Shown here: positions 8,442 to 18,092 of the stretch, piece after piece
How the letters are laid out: every line of letters begins with the position of its first letter
Position numbering within the stretch: position 1 is the stretch's first letter
Origin: an uncultured Roseobacter sp.
Lineage (GTDB): Bacteria > Pseudomonadota > Alphaproteobacteria > Rhodobacterales > Rhodobacteraceae
Reading direction: 5' to 3'
Assembly (NCBI RefSeq): GCF_947495275.1
Contig: NZ_CANLYL010000005.1
Location: 204,172 to 268,171, forward strand
DNA: 64,000 bases
Position numbers and translations under genes: made by a program
Notes under the pieces: generated by a model
What the model saw: only the letters and a program-made list of their open reading frames with translations
What the model was told of the DNA's origin: nothing
Databases searched by the model: none

Positions 8442-9572
8442 ATGAAACGCGTCTATCTGGACCATAATGCAACAGCACCTTTGCGGCCCGAAGCACGGCA
8501 GGCGATGTTGGCCGCAATGGATTTGATCGGCAATCCCTCTTCGGTCCACGCAGAGGGGCGCGCTGCCAAGGGCCTTGTGGAGCAAGCACGCCAGCAGGTT
8601 GCCGGTCTTGTGGGCTGCGCGCCTGGCGAGGTCATTTTCACCTCCGGCGCAACCGAGGCCGCTGCTCTGGCAATTCCTGACGGTGCCACGGTGTCCAGTG
8701 CTGGTATTGAGCATGACGCGGTTCTGTCCTGGGTTCAGAAAGAGGGTGTTGATCTGAGCCAACTTCTGGATGTCGACGGCAATGGTGTTTTGACCGGACA
8801 GGCCAACGGACAGAGCTTTGAGGACGGCATCTGGGATGATGTCGTGGCACTTCAGGCCGCCAACAGCGAAACTGGCGTTCTGCAGGACACATTGAAGCAC
8901 GCGCAGGCGCTTTGGGCCTTGAAGCGCTCTGTTCTGATCCTGGTGGATGCCGTGCAGGCGCTGGGAAAGACAGATTTCTCCTTTGCGAGATCCGGCGCGG
9001 ATTTTGTCATGGTATCCGCGCATAAACTTGGGGGGCCGAAAGGCGTCGGCGCCTTGATCGTCAAACACGGGATCGATGTGAAGCCGCGCATCCCGGGAGG
9101 CGGTCAGGAAATGGGCCGAAGATCCGGCACCGAAAATATCATCGGAATCGCTGGATTCGGGGCCGCGGCGGCCGCTGCGGCACATGATGTCGCGTCCGGG
9201 CGGTGGGAAGAAATCAAAGAACTTAGAAAGATTCTAGAAAACACTCTTGCAGCCAGCGCCAAGACGACTATTTTTGTCGGGAAAGACGCCGATCGTTTGC
9301 CGAACACCTCTTGTTTTGCCACGCCGGGCTGGAAAGGCGAAAGCCAGGTGATCCAGATGGATCTCGCGGGTTTTGCCATCAGCGCAGGCTCTGCCTGCTC
9401 CAGCGGCAAGGTGCGTGCAAGCAAAGTCTTGCAGGCGATGGGATATGATGACGAGATCGCCAGCAGCGCCATTCGCGTGTCGCTGGGATTGGAAACAACA
9501 GCCGAAGATGTTCAGCGCTTTGCTGAAACATGGTTGGCCAAGGAACAGAAATTCCGCGCCCGCATGGCGTGA
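8442..9572 (+). CDS. Cysteine desulfurase, IscS/NifS type
   Basis: A 376-residue PLP-dependent class V aminotransferase-fold enzyme that removes sulfur from cysteine. Group I (IscS/NifS) features are the N-terminal YLDHNATAPLRPEA, the PLP lysine in SAHKLGGPKG and the mobile-loop cysteine in SAGSACSSGKVRASKVL. It lies 39 bases after iscR and 15 bases before sufB, so it is within the operon. A second desulfurase of the SufS group sits at the operon end; both together are usual in Rhodobacterales suf loci. Confidence 0.93.
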   Translation: MKRVYLDHNATAPLRPEARQAMLAAMDLIGNPSSVHAEGRAAKGLVEQARQQVAGLVGCAPGEVIFTSGATEAAALAIPDGATVSSAGIEHDAVLSWVQKEGVDLSQLLDVDGNGVLTGQANGQSFEDGIWDDVVALQAANSETGVLQDTLKHAQALWALKRSVLILVDAVQALGKTDFSFARSGADFVMVSAHKLGGPKGVGALIVKHGIDVKPRIPGGGQEMGRRSGTENIIGIAGFGAAAAAAAHDVASGRWEEIKELRKILENTLAASAKTTIFVGKDADRLPNTSCFATPGWKGESQVIQMDLAGFAISAGSACSSGKVRASKVLQAMGYDDEIASSAIRVSLGLETTAEDVQRFAETWLAKEQKFRARMA

Positions 9573-9587
9573 GACCTGGAGGAAAAC

Positions 9588-11126
9588 ATGGCGGCACTGG
9601 ATCAGACCAGAGCGGATGACGTACAAGTCAAGGACGGCGTCGATCAGGAAACCGTTGATGCTGTCCGTGAGGTCGGTGGCAAGTATAAATATGGCTGGTC
9701 CACCGACATTGAAATGGAATATGCGCCCAAGGGCCTATCCGCCGATATCGTCAAGCTGATCTCGGAAAAGAACGAAGAGCCGGAATGGATGCTGGAATGG
9801 CGTCTCGCGGCCTACGAACGTTGGCTGGAAAAGAAAGAACCCAAATGGGCGATGGTCGACTACCCGGAGATCGATTTTCAGGACCAGTATTACTACGCGC
9901 GCCCGAAATCCATGGAAGTGAAGCCCAAATCGCTGGATGAGGTCGATCCCAAGCTTTTGGAAACCTACAAGAAACTGGGCATTCCGCTCAAGGAGCAGAT
10001 GATCCTCGCAGGTGTTGAAGGGGCCGAAGACCTGACGGATGCGCCGCGCAAGGTTGCCGTGGATGCGGTCTTTGATTCCGTATCCGTGGGCACAACCTTC
10101 CAGGATGAGCTGAAAAAAGCGGGTGTGATCTTCTGCTCGATTTCCGAGGCGATCAAGGACCATCCGGAGTTGGTGAAGAAATATCTCGGGTCGGTCGTGC
10201 CGGTTTCTGACAACTATTACGCGACGCTGAATTCGGCGGTCTTCTCGGATGGATCGTTCGTCTACGTCCCGCCGGGCGTGCGCTGCCCGATGGAGCTTTC
10301 CACCTATTTCCGCATCAATGCGGAGAACACCGGCCAGTTTGAACGCACGCTGATCATCGCCGACAAGGGCTCTTATGTGTCCTACCTCGAAGGCTGCACC
10401 GCGCCGCAGCGTGACATCGCGCAATTGCATGCCGCCGTGGTCGAAATCATCGTCGAGGAAGACGCGGAGGTAAAATATTCCACTGTGCAGAACTGGTATC
10501 CCGGCGATGAGAACGGCAAGGGCGGTATTTACAACTTCGTGACCAAACGCGCGGACTGCCGGGGCGACCGGGCCAAGGTGATGTGGACGCAGGTGGAAAC
10601 CGGCTCTGCCGTGACCTGGAAATACCCCTCCTGCATCCTGCGCGGGGATGACACGCAGGGTGAGTTCTATTCAATCGCCATCGCTAACAACATGCAGCAG
10701 GCCGATACCGGCACCAAGATGATCCATCTGGGCAAGCGCACGAAGTCGCGGATCGTGTCCAAGGGCATCTCTGCCGGCAAGGCGCAGAACACCTATCGCG
10801 GGCTGGTGTCGATGCACCCCAAGGCCAAGGAATCGCGCAATTATACGCAATGCGACAGCCTGCTGATCGGCGGCGACTGCGGCGCGCATACGGTGCCTTA
10901 CATAGAGGTCAAGAACAACTCCAGCCGCGTCGAACACGAGGCCACGACCTCCAAGGTGGATGACGATCAACTGTTCTACTGCCGCTCGCGCGGGATGGAC
11001 GAGGAAGAAGCCGTGGCGCTGGTGGTCAACGGCTTCTGCAAGGACGTGCTGCAGGCCCTGCCGATGGAGTTCGCCATGGAAGCGCAGCAGTTGGTTGCGA
11101 TTTCGCTGGAAGGCTCGGTGGGCTGA
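9588..11126 (+). CDS. sufB: Fe-S cluster assembly scaffold protein SufB
   Basis: A 512-residue SufB. It forms the SufBC2D scaffold on which Fe-S clusters are built from sulfur supplied by SufS. The C-terminal beta-helix region has CEG-type segments ([11 protein letters not shown]), the [11 protein letters not shown] and NTYRGLV motifs, the CDSLLIGG segment and the closing [17 protein letters not shown] block shared with SufD. An AGGAAAAC ribosome site precedes the ATG. The stop overlaps the next start by one base (TGATG). Confidence 0.97.
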   Translation: MAALDQTRADDVQVKDGVDQETVDAVREVGGKYKYGWSTDIEMEYAPKGLSADIVKLISEKNEEPEWMLEWRLAAYERWLEKKEPKWAMVDYPEIDFQDQYYYARPKSMEVKPKSLDEVDPKLLETYKKLGIPLKEQMILAGVEGAEDLTDAPRKVAVDAVFDSVSVGTTFQDELKKAGVIFCSISEAIKDHPELVKKYLGSVVPVSDNYYATLNSAVFSDGSFVYVPPGVRCPMELSTYFRINAENTGQFERTLIIADKGSYVSYLEGCTAPQRDIAQLHAAVVEIIVEEDAEVKYSTVQNWYPGDENGKGGIYNFVTKRADCRGDRAKVMWTQVETGSAVTWKYPSCILRGDDTQGEFYSIAIANNMQQADTGTKMIHLGKRTKSRIVSKGISAGKAQNTYRGLVSMHPKAKESRNYTQCDSLLIGGDCGAHTVPYIEVKNNSSRVEHEATTSKVDDDQLFYCRSRGMDEEEAVALVVNGFCKDVLQALPMEFAMEAQQLVAISLEGSVG

Positions 11127-11359
11127 TGCCGACCTACGCAGACATTGATAACTGGGTGCGTGAACATCATTGCTTTGCGGCACAACCCTGTTGGATATCA
11201 GAGTGCAAGGCGGAGGCCCTTGGGCTGGAGAATCCTCATCTGAACAGGGATGGCTCACCGCGAAAGAAACAAATGAAACAACCACTTTCCAAGGCAAAAC
11301 GGGACGCAATTCTTAAAGCGTTTTCGGCAATTGGAATTCCGAATGGTAAATCAGACTGA
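11126..11359 (+). CDS. Small protein of unknown function in suf operon
   Basis: A 77-residue protein with two N-terminal cysteine-containing segments ([15 protein letters not shown]) and a lysine-rich C-terminal half. I do not recognise the family. It is translationally coupled to sufB (TGATG) and followed 11 bases later by the YbjQ-family gene. The three cysteines and two histidines in about 15 residues could bind metal or a cluster; that is inference only. Confidence 0.65.
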   Translation: MPTYADIDNWVREHHCFAAQPCWISECKAEALGLENPHLNRDGSPRKKQMKQPLSKAKRDAILKAFSAIGIPNGKSD

Positions 11360-11370
11360 ATTGTCATCTC

Positions 11371-11685
11371 ATGATCCTCACCACCACAAACACCGTCGAA
11401 GGCCACCCCATCACCGCCTACAAGGGCATTGTCGTGCGCGAGGCGATCATGGGCGCGAATATTGTGCGGGATTTCTTTGCCTCTGTCACGGATGTGATTG
11501 GCGGGCGCTCGGGGGCTTATGAGACCAAGCTCAAAGACGCCCGTGACGAGGCGATGGCCGAACTCGAAGACCGCGCGCGGGCCAAAGGGGCCAATGCGGT
11601 TGTGGGCATTGATCTGGATTACGAGGTGATCGGGGACAGCATGCTGATGGTTTCTGTCTCTGGCACCGCCGTCACGGTCACCTGA
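11371..11685 (+). CDS. YbjQ/UPF0145 family heavy-metal-binding-domain protein
   Basis: A 104-residue YbjQ-family protein: [14 protein letters not shown] at the N terminus, the [21 protein letters not shown] segment and [18 protein letters not shown] near the C terminus. The family forms pentameric rings and is named for presumed metal binding, but function is unknown. It lies between the 77-residue protein and sufC, in the operon direction. Confidence 0.9.
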   Translation: MILTTTNTVEGHPITAYKGIVVREAIMGANIVRDFFASVTDVIGGRSGAYETKLKDARDEAMAELEDRARAKGANAVVGIDLDYEVIGDSMLMVSVSGTAVTVT

Positions 11686-11753
11686 AGAACACAATTTAAC
11701 ATGTTGAAAAAGAACACATCCGCCAAAGCGGAGCCGACAAAAGGACAACCGAT

Positions 11754-12509
11754 ATGCTGAGCATCAAGAACCTGCACGTGAAACTTGAAGAAGAGGATAA
11801 ACAGATCCTCAAAGGCGTCGATCTGGAGGTGGACGCAGGCAAGGTGCACGCCATCATGGGGCCAAACGGCTCGGGTAAATCTACGCTGTCCTATGTGCTT
11901 TCGGGCAAGGACGGCTATGAGGTCACCGACGGTGCCGCAATGCTGGAAGGCGAGGATTTGCTCGACATGGACCCCGAAGAACGTGCCGCAGCGGGTCTTT
12001 TTCTGGCGTTTCAATACCCTGTGGAAATTCCCGGCGTTGGCAATATGACCTTCCTGCGCACTGCCGTGAATGCACAGCGCAAGGCGCGCGGCGAAGAGGA
12101 AATGTCCGCATCCGATTTTCTCAAGGCGGTGCGCGCGCGTGCCAAGGAGCTGAAAATCGACGCAGATATGCTGAAACGCCCGGTCAATGTGGGCTTTTCA
12201 GGTGGTGAGAAAAAGCGCAATGAAATCCTGCAGATGGCCATGCTGGAACCCAAAATGTGCATTCTGGATGAAACCGATTCCGGTCTGGATGTGGATGCGA
12301 TGAAACTGGTGGCCGAAGGCGTGAATGCGCTGCGGTCTGCGGGCCGCGGGTTTCTGGTGATCACGCACTATCAACGGTTGCTCGATCACATCAAGCCCGA
12401 TGTGGTGCACATCATGGCTGACGGGCGGATCGTGAAATCCGGCGGGCCGGAGCTGGCGCTCGAAGTCGAGAACAATGGCTATGCCGGTATTCTCGAAGAG
12501 GTGGCGTAA
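11754..12509 (+). CDS. sufC: Fe-S assembly ATPase SufC
   Basis: A 251-residue ABC-type ATPase of the SufBC2D complex. Visible motifs are Walker A GPNGSGKST, the SufC-specific signature FSGGEKKRNEILQ, Walker B CILDETDSGLDVDA and the H-loop ITHYQRLL. SufC drives conformational change of the SufB-SufD core rather than transport. The stop overlaps the sufD start by one base. Confidence 0.97.
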   Translation: MLSIKNLHVKLEEEDKQILKGVDLEVDAGKVHAIMGPNGSGKSTLSYVLSGKDGYEVTDGAAMLEGEDLLDMDPEERAAAGLFLAFQYPVEIPGVGNMTFLRTAVNAQRKARGEEEMSASDFLKAVRARAKELKIDADMLKRPVNVGFSGGEKKRNEILQMAMLEPKMCILDETDSGLDVDAMKLVAEGVNALRSAGRGFLVITHYQRLLDHIKPDVVHIMADGRIVKSGGPELALEVENNGYAGILEEVA

Positions 12510-13789
12510 TGGCCCAGGCAGCGCAGAAACTCACCACGCTTGACGCGCGGCTGGCGTCCTTGTCCCAACCTGCGGGCGGATGGCCGGATGGCGCGCGTGC
12601 TGATGCACTCAGCCGGTTGCACGCGATGGGCCTGCCGGAGCGGCGCGATGAGTACTGGAAATACACCCGCCCTGACACATTGACCCAGCCCGCAGCGGTC
12701 CCGGCGGCCCTTTTCGACAATGATGAAGGGCCGATTTTCGGGCATATGGACCGGATTCAGATCGTTTTTGTCGATGGAGTATTCGATGCGGATGCCTCCA
12801 GCGATCTTGTCGCCGAAGGGTTGAGCATTGATCGTCTGGCCGAGGCGCGAGCAGATATTCATTGGGCGCGCGACCTTTACGGCACGCTTGAAGCAAAAGG
12901 CCAGTCGCCCGTTGCCCGCCCTCTGGCCGCGTTGAACACCGCCTTTGCGCCAGATGGGGTTTTGATCCATGTGACCGGTCAGGTCTCCAAACCTGTCAGC
13001 CTGCAATATCACCACCGGTCCGAGACCTCTGATGCGATGTTGCATCACGTGATCCGTGTCGATGCGGGGGCGGCAATTACGGTATTGGAAAACGGACCGG
13101 CCGCGGCGCGGTTTAACAAGGTGATGGAAGTCGACGTTGCGGATGGCGCAGAGTTTCATCATGTGCGCGCTCAGGGGCGCGATCACGAACGTCGCGCCGC
13201 AACTCATATGTTTGCACGTCTGGGGGCGGAAAGCGTTTTTAAATCCTTCACGCTGACGGCAAACGGTGTCATGACACGCAACGAATGCGTCATTGAGCTG
13301 ACGGGTGACGACGCGGTGGCCCATGTTGCCGGTGCCTGTGTCGGTGACGGGGATTTCCACCACGACGACACAGTGTTTGTCACCCATGATGCGGTGGGCT
13401 GCGAAAGCCGTCAGGTCTTCAAGAAGGTTTTGCGCAATGGCGCGACCGGGGTTTTTCAGGGTAAAATTCTGGTCAAGAAAGACGCCCAAAAAACAGACGG
13501 TTATCAGATCAGCCAGTCTCTTTTACTGGATGATGACAGTCAGTTTCTGGCAAAACCAGAGCTTGAGATATACGCCGATGACGTAGCTTGTTCGCATGGG
13601 TCTACATCGGGCGCGATTGATGAGGACGCATTGTTCTATCTCAGATCGCGTGGTGTTCCAGAAGCGACAGCAACGGATTTGCTGACGCTGGCATTCTTGG
13701 CCGAAGCGGTGGAGGAAATCGAGAACGAAGCCCTGCGCGATGAGATCAATGATCGCTTGGCTGCCTGGTTGGAACGGCACCGCGGCTAA
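12509..13789 (+). CDS. sufD: Fe-S cluster assembly protein SufD
   Basis: A 426-residue SufD, the partner of SufB in the scaffold. The N-terminal helical part (RRDEYWKYTRPD) is followed by the beta-helix core and the conserved C-terminal block: GRILV-type strand (FQGKILVKKDAQKTDGYQ), ADDVACSHGSTSGAIDEDALFYLRSRG and the terminal helix bundle. It is coupled to sufC and to the first YIP1-type gene by one-base overlaps. Confidence 0.96.
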   Translation: MAQAAQKLTTLDARLASLSQPAGGWPDGARADALSRLHAMGLPERRDEYWKYTRPDTLTQPAAVPAALFDNDEGPIFGHMDRIQIVFVDGVFDADASSDLVAEGLSIDRLAEARADIHWARDLYGTLEAKGQSPVARPLAALNTAFAPDGVLIHVTGQVSKPVSLQYHHRSETSDAMLHHVIRVDAGAAITVLENGPAAARFNKVMEVDVADGAEFHHVRAQGRDHERRAATHMFARLGAESVFKSFTLTANGVMTRNECVIELTGDDAVAHVAGACVGDGDFHHDDTVFVTHDAVGCESRQVFKKVLRNGATGVFQGKILVKKDAQKTDGYQISQSLLLDDDSQFLAKPELEIYADDVACSHGSTSGAIDEDALFYLRSRGVPEATATDLLTLAFLAEAVEEIENEALRDEINDRLAAWLERHRG

Positions 13790-14274
13790 TGGCGGTGACG
13801 CGCAATATTTCGGCCACCTACCGCAATCCGGGCCAGGTTTTGCGCGGTCTTTTGGCGATGGGGCAGCGTGAAGATCGCGCGTTGGCCTATCTGATGGCGG
13901 GCTGCGTCATCGTTTTTGTCGCTCAGATGCCCAAACTTGCACGCCAGGCGCACCTCGAAGGTCAGGAGCTGAACATGCTGTTGGGGGCGTCGTTGATGGC
14001 GTGGGTTTTTATCGCCCCTCTGTTGCTATATTGCCTTGCAGCTCTGTCGCACCTGGTGGCGAAACTCTTCCGCGGCAGGGGCAGCCATTATGGCGCGCGG
14101 CTTGCCTTGTTCTGGGCTCTGCTGGCGTCGTCGCCCCTGATGTTGCTGAATGGTTTGGTCGCAGGGTTTATAGGCCCGGGCCTTGAGTTACAGATTGTCG
14201 GGCTGGTTTGGTTCGTCATATTCGGCTGGTTTTGGATCGGCGGACTGGTTGCTGCCGAAGGCACGCCAAGATGA
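13789..14274 (+). CDS. YIP1-family membrane protein (first of pair)
   Basis: A 161-residue integral membrane protein with about four predicted transmembrane helices and the short soluble N terminus (RNPGQVLRGLLAMGQRED) typical of bacterial Yip1-domain proteins. Function is unknown. It overlaps sufD by one base and the next YIP1-type gene by 4 bases, so it is part of the suf transcript. Confidence 0.8.
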   Translation: MAVTRNISATYRNPGQVLRGLLAMGQREDRALAYLMAGCVIVFVAQMPKLARQAHLEGQELNMLLGASLMAWVFIAPLLLYCLAALSHLVAKLFRGRGSHYGARLALFWALLASSPLMLLNGLVAGFIGPGLELQIVGLVWFVIFGWFWIGGLVAAEGTPR

Positions 14275-14864
14275 TCAGCGCGGTCAACTGGCCACAATTG
14301 GGCGTGCTCACATTGCGCGATCCAAAAGCGGCCGCCGCTGAGATCATGAGTTGGCAGCTACCACGCCCTGAATTGTGGATGGCGGCCGGGGTCATTGCGA
14401 TCATCAGCACGATCTTCTCAACTCTTTCCAACATGATCCTGCCACTGCCGGCCCCTTACACCGACCTCTTCCCAAGCCCGTTTACGCTCTTCACGTTCAT
14501 TGCGGGAGGCTTCGTGTTGACCGTGAACGTGCTGTTTTGGACCGGAAGAGCCTTGGGCGGCACCGGCGAAATGGGCGATCTGCTGGCGTTACTTGTATGG
14601 TTGCAGGCCTTGCGCGCTGCGGCACAGTTCTTGCTGTTGATTTGTGTCTTGTTGATACCGGCTCTGTCCGGCTTCCTTCTTCTCTTTATCGGCATTGCGA
14701 CGCTTTGGGTGTTTCTGAACTTTCTGAGCGTTGGCTTGCAACTAAACTCGCTTGCCAAGGCCGTGCTGGTTCTGCTGGTAAGCATTGTGGCCTTGTCGAT
14801 GGGCGTTTCACTTCTCTTTTCATTGATCGGCATCAGCGCGATCGGAGTACCTGCAAATGTATGA
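14271..14864 (+). CDS. YIP1-family membrane protein (second of pair)
   Basis: A 197-residue membrane protein with about five predicted helices and an N-terminal LTLRDPKAAAAEIM segment like that of Yip1-domain proteins. The start at 14271 forms an ATGA overlap with the previous gene; longer readings to the left lack a ribosome site. Its end overlaps sufS by 8 bases. The two paralogues may form a heteromer; what a membrane pair does in the Suf pathway is unknown. Confidence 0.8.
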   Translation: MISAVNWPQLGVLTLRDPKAAAAEIMSWQLPRPELWMAAGVIAIISTIFSTLSNMILPLPAPYTDLFPSPFTLFTFIAGGFVLTVNVLFWTGRALGGTGEMGDLLALLVWLQALRAAAQFLLLICVLLIPALSGFLLLFIGIATLWVFLNFLSVGLQLNSLAKAVLVLLVSIVALSMGVSLLFSLIGISAIGVPANV

Positions 14865-16077
14865 CGTCGAAAAAATTCGCGCGGATTTCCCGATTTTGAG
14901 CCGCGAAGTGAACGGCAAGCCACTGGTTTATCTCGACAATGGTGCATCCGCCCAAAAACCCCAGGTAGTGATTGATGCGATCACCAATGCCTATGCCCAT
15001 GAATATGCGAACGTCCACCGCGGCCTGCATTTTCTATCCAATCTGGCCACGGATAAATACGAAAATGTTCGGGGCATCATTGCGCGGTTTCTCAACGCTT
15101 CTTCAGAAGATGAAATCGTGCTGAACTCCGGCACGACCGAAGGCATCAACATGGTGGCTTATGGCTGGGCCATGCCGCGTCTCAAAGCCGGCGACGAGAT
15201 TGTGCTTAGTGTGATGGAGCACCACGCGAATATCGTCCCTTGGCACTTTTTGCGGGAACGACAAGGCGTTGTATTGAAGTGGGTTGATGTCGACAGCACC
15301 GGATATCTGGACCCCCAGGCGGTCATTGATGCCATCGGTCCGAAGACAAAGCTCGTCGCGATCTCCCATCTTTCCAACCTGTTGGGCACTAGAGTCGATG
15401 TAAAATCGATCACGCTCGCGGCACATGCGCAAGGTGTTCCCGTTCTTGTCGACGGCTCTCAAGCGGCGGTGCATCAGCCTGTTGATGTGGCCGATATTGG
15501 CTGTGATTTCTACGCCATCACCGGGCATAAGCTCTATGGTCCGTCCGGCTCCGGGGCGATTTTCGTCAGATCGGAACGGATGGCGGAAATGCGTCCCTTT
15601 ATCGGTGGCGGTGATATGATCCGGGAGGTGAGCAAGGACGGCGTGACGTACAATGACGCGCCGATGAAGTTTGAAGCAGGAACCCCGGGCATCGTGCAAA
15701 CCATCGGGCTTGGCGTCGCGCTGGAATACATGATGGCGCTGGGGATGGAGAGCATCGCAGCTCACGAGGATCAGTTGCGGGACTACACGGTTGAACGACT
15801 GGGCGGGCTAAACTGGCTGCAGGTTCAGGGAACGACCGCTGACAAGGCTGCGATATTCAGCTTCACAATGGATGGGGCAGGGCATGCACATGACATCTCC
15901 ACCATTCTGGACAAAAAAGGCGTCGCCGTTCGGGCAGGTCAACACTGCGTCGGACCCCTGATGGCACATATGGGTATCCCGGCCAGTTGCCGCGCGTCCT
16001 TTGGCCTCTACAATACAAAAGCGGAAGTTGACGTGCTCGTGGATGCGCTGGAACTGGCTCACGATCTTTTTGCCTAA
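14857..16077 (+). CDS. sufS: Cysteine desulfurase SufS
   Basis: A 406-residue group II cysteine desulfurase. It has IRADFPILSREVNGKPLVYLDN at the N terminus (only partly quoted families differ here), the PLP lysine in TGHKLYGPSG, and the active-site cysteine in RAGQHCVGPLM near the C terminus. SufS passes persulfide sulfur to SufBCD, usually through SufE or SufU; neither is present here, and no A-type carrier (SufA) follows. It overlaps the upstream YIP1-type gene by 8 bases and is the last suf gene. Confidence 0.95.
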   Translation: MYDVEKIRADFPILSREVNGKPLVYLDNGASAQKPQVVIDAITNAYAHEYANVHRGLHFLSNLATDKYENVRGIIARFLNASSEDEIVLNSGTTEGINMVAYGWAMPRLKAGDEIVLSVMEHHANIVPWHFLRERQGVVLKWVDVDSTGYLDPQAVIDAIGPKTKLVAISHLSNLLGTRVDVKSITLAAHAQGVPVLVDGSQAAVHQPVDVADIGCDFYAITGHKLYGPSGSGAIFVRSERMAEMRPFIGGGDMIREVSKDGVTYNDAPMKFEAGTPGIVQTIGLGVALEYMMALGMESIAAHEDQLRDYTVERLGGLNWLQVQGTTADKAAIFSFTMDGAGHAHDISTILDKKGVAVRAGQHCVGPLMAHMGIPASCRASFGLYNTKAEVDVLVDALELAHDLFA

Positions 16078-16104
16078 CTGCCGCACAAGCATTAACCTTC
16101 ATCC

Positions 16105-16584
16105 ATGAAACTTCGATTCCTCATTTATCTGGGCGCATCTTTTTGTGTGCCTCAGGTTGCCTTTGCAGATGTTCAACCACAGTCCGGCACCTGGGCAGGG
16201 CAGGTTGTTTTTGACGGACAAACAGGTTGCCCGGCCCAGGTTGCTGACCAAATGAAGGGCGCGCAACCGGGCTATGCGGGCCAGCAAATTGAATTTCCAG
16301 CGCCTTTTGATCCCGTCGCACTGAAAGGTAACGACCCGAAGTTCACGTGGCGCAAGATTTCAACTGATGTCTGGGAAGGCATTTTCAGCGACGTCCAGCA
16401 GACCAGCTTTGGCACACTGACCGTGGTCTCAAAGTCGATCATCGTTGTCTTGGCACCGGATAAGATCAATCAGATTGCTGATCTGACGGTTGATTTCCCG
16501 CAGAACCTTGCGCAGACCATGGGTATGTCAGGCACGACATGTGTCGTGCGCAGCAACGTCTATCACAAACGTACCGGTCCTTAA
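16105..16584 (+). CDS. Secreted/periplasmic protein of unknown function
   Basis: A 159-residue protein with a signal peptide (MKLRFLIYLGASFCVPQVAFA, predicted cleavage after about residue 22). The mature part has two cysteines (GCPAQ and TTCVVR) that could form a disulfide in the periplasm, and beta-rich character (GTWAGQVVFDG). I do not recognise a family. It starts 27 bases after sufS and may be co-transcribed. A hairpin ACCGGTC/GACCGGT overlaps its end (about 16573-16592) without a T run. Confidence 0.75.
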   Translation: MKLRFLIYLGASFCVPQVAFADVQPQSGTWAGQVVFDGQTGCPAQVADQMKGAQPGYAGQQIEFPAPFDPVALKGNDPKFTWRKISTDVWEGIFSDVQQTSFGTLTVVSKSIIVVLAPDKINQIADLTVDFPQNLAQTMGMSGTTCVVRSNVYHKRTGP

Positions 16585-16625
16585 GCGACCGGTAAAGCGC
16601 TTGAATTGAGGCTGAAAAGCGACAA

Positions 16626-16702
16626 TGGCGCACCCATCAGGATTCGAACCTGAGACCTCCGCCTTCGGAGGGCGGCGCTCTATCCAGCTGAGCTATGGGT
16701 GC
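16626..16702 (-). tRNA. tRNA-Arg(CCG)
   Basis: On the minus strand a full 77-base cloverleaf is visible: acceptor GCACCCA pairing with TGGGTGC, D-stem GCTC/GAGC, anticodon stem CCGCC/GGCGG with loop CTCCGAA (anticodon CCG, reading CGG), T-arm TCAGG-TTCGAAT-CCTGA, discriminator G and an encoded CCA. Confidence 0.97.
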
Positions 16703-16878
16703 GTACCGACGTGTCGATCGCGTCTCAGCGCGGTATAACTTGGCTGTCTCGCCCTCGCAACGTCAAAACGGCCAGCTGTGCCATGAAGTTTCAATTGCGG
16801 CGCAAGCGGCACATCAGAGGTGCCTTACCAAACCGCGGCCCATTGAATTTTCGGCACCTTGGCAAACAGGACGCAAAC

Positions 16879-17844
16879 CTAGCCAATTCTGGCTTTGGTT
16901 GTCAGAATATCAGCAACACATGCACAGGAGGCTTTGGTGCACTGGATGGCTTGATCAGGTAGTGCGACAGCGCTGCCGAGGTGACCTATGCGACCACCGA
17001 CACCGCAAACCGCGCGCAAAACCTCTCCAGAGCCCTTAATGCGCAGAGATTCCAGACCGATATTGCATTGAAACCCCCGCCAGTTGTTGATGCCCCGCAG
17101 AATGAAATCATTTGCGCGCAGGGTATCCTGACCGCCCTCAGGTGTTGATGCCTGCATCGTAGAGCGCGGGGTGATAGAGGTCGAACGGATACTGGTTGGC
17201 ACCCCCTTGCTAAGCCTGTTGCGCTGATCGGGGGTGTATTCATATAGCTCCGATTCAAAACCAACTCGCAAGGGTTTCAATGTGATCGTTGCCGTCGGTA
17301 ACGCGGCCCGCAAGGCTTTTGCTTCTTCATAGGTCCGATCAAAGCGGTCAGGGTGCATGGTCACATTGATGTGCACGTTCATCTGATCAACGAGCAGATT
17401 TCCCACTTCGACGAAATGGTCCAGAGTTGCAAATTCATTGTGGTAGGTCAAAATGACGCTATCGAGGTTGTCACGAATTTTGTGCCAGAAACGAACGGTT
17501 CGAGAAGCATTGCTAATCAGGCTTACCCGGAAGCCCATTGCGGAAGCGGCGCGAAGAAGATCAATGATACGTGGATGCATCGTGGGCTCGCCACCGGTGA
17601 ATTGCAGCCAGACGTATTTATCCAACCGATCCACATAGTGACCCTTCATTTGGCGATAGAGGTCGAGCACATCATCGGTTTTTTGCCAGCGTATCGACCC
17701 ATCGTGCAAGTTTTTGGGGCAATAGCTGCAGGCATAGCTGCACGCGTTGCCCAACATCCAATCCACCAGAACCGTGCGCGCATGTTGCGGATTGGAATGG
17801 TCAATCCGCACATATGGAGTTGTATTTTGCCGCGTGCCATCCAT
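16879..17844 (-). CDS. Radical SAM protein with C-terminal cysteine cluster
   Basis: A 321-residue radical SAM enzyme. The [4Fe-4S] motif CSYACSYC (CxxxCxxC, Cys35, 39, 42) and the SAM-binding LQFTGGEPTMHP are intact. The C-terminal 70 residues contain at least five more cysteines (FQCNIG, RAVCGVGG, QCTKASCAC), suggesting a SPASM-like auxiliary cluster. The substrate is unknown. The gene is divergent from the envelope cluster that begins at 18093, and the neighbourhood of glycosyltransferases suggests a role in surface-polymer or peptide modification. The ATG at 17844 has GGGGAAA upstream. Confidence 0.88.
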   Translation of the reverse strand: MDGTRQNTTPYVRIDHSNPQHARTVLVDWMLGNACSYACSYCPKNLHDGSIRWQKTDDVLDLYRQMKGHYVDRLDKYVWLQFTGGEPTMHPRIIDLLRAASAMGFRVSLISNASRTVRFWHKIRDNLDSVILTYHNEFATLDHFVEVGNLLVDQMNVHINVTMHPDRFDRTYEEAKALRAALPTATITLKPLRVGFESELYEYTPDQRNRLSKGVPTSIRSTSITPRSTMQASTPEGGQDTLRANDFILRGINNWRGFQCNIGLESLRIKGSGEVLRAVCGVGGRIGHLGSAVALPDQAIQCTKASCACVADILTTKARIG

Positions 17845-18004
17845 TCCAGTTTCCCCGATCAGGGTTGCCTGGTGACGGCGACTGTTGACAGTCTAAACCT
17901 CACCATGACCTCCAACCTACATCGGGCTGATGATGCAGCCAAAGACTAAATGGATTGCACGCGATCCGCCACACAGGCATGTCGCGCTCCCGTGCGTCTG
18001 GGAC

Positions 18005-18032
18005 TTTGCAAAAATGTTCGATTTTGTATAAA
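18005..18032 (+). promoter_or_regulatory. Candidate sigma70 promoter for envelope cluster
   Basis: TTTGCA (18005-18010) and TATAAA (18027-18032) are separated by 16 bases in an AT-rich stretch about 60 bases before the 561-residue gene. The elements are near consensus, but AT-rich sequence gives such matches by chance. Confidence 0.4.
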
Positions 18033-18092
18033 ATTATAACATATTTCTAAGGATTCGTTTGATCACTAGTTTAATGCAGTCCGGGGGGGGCT

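Noticed and set aside
16573..16592. Terminator at the end of the secreted protein gene
   Set aside because: ACCGGTC/GACCGGT stem overlaps the coding end and has no T run; mentioned only in the gene entry.
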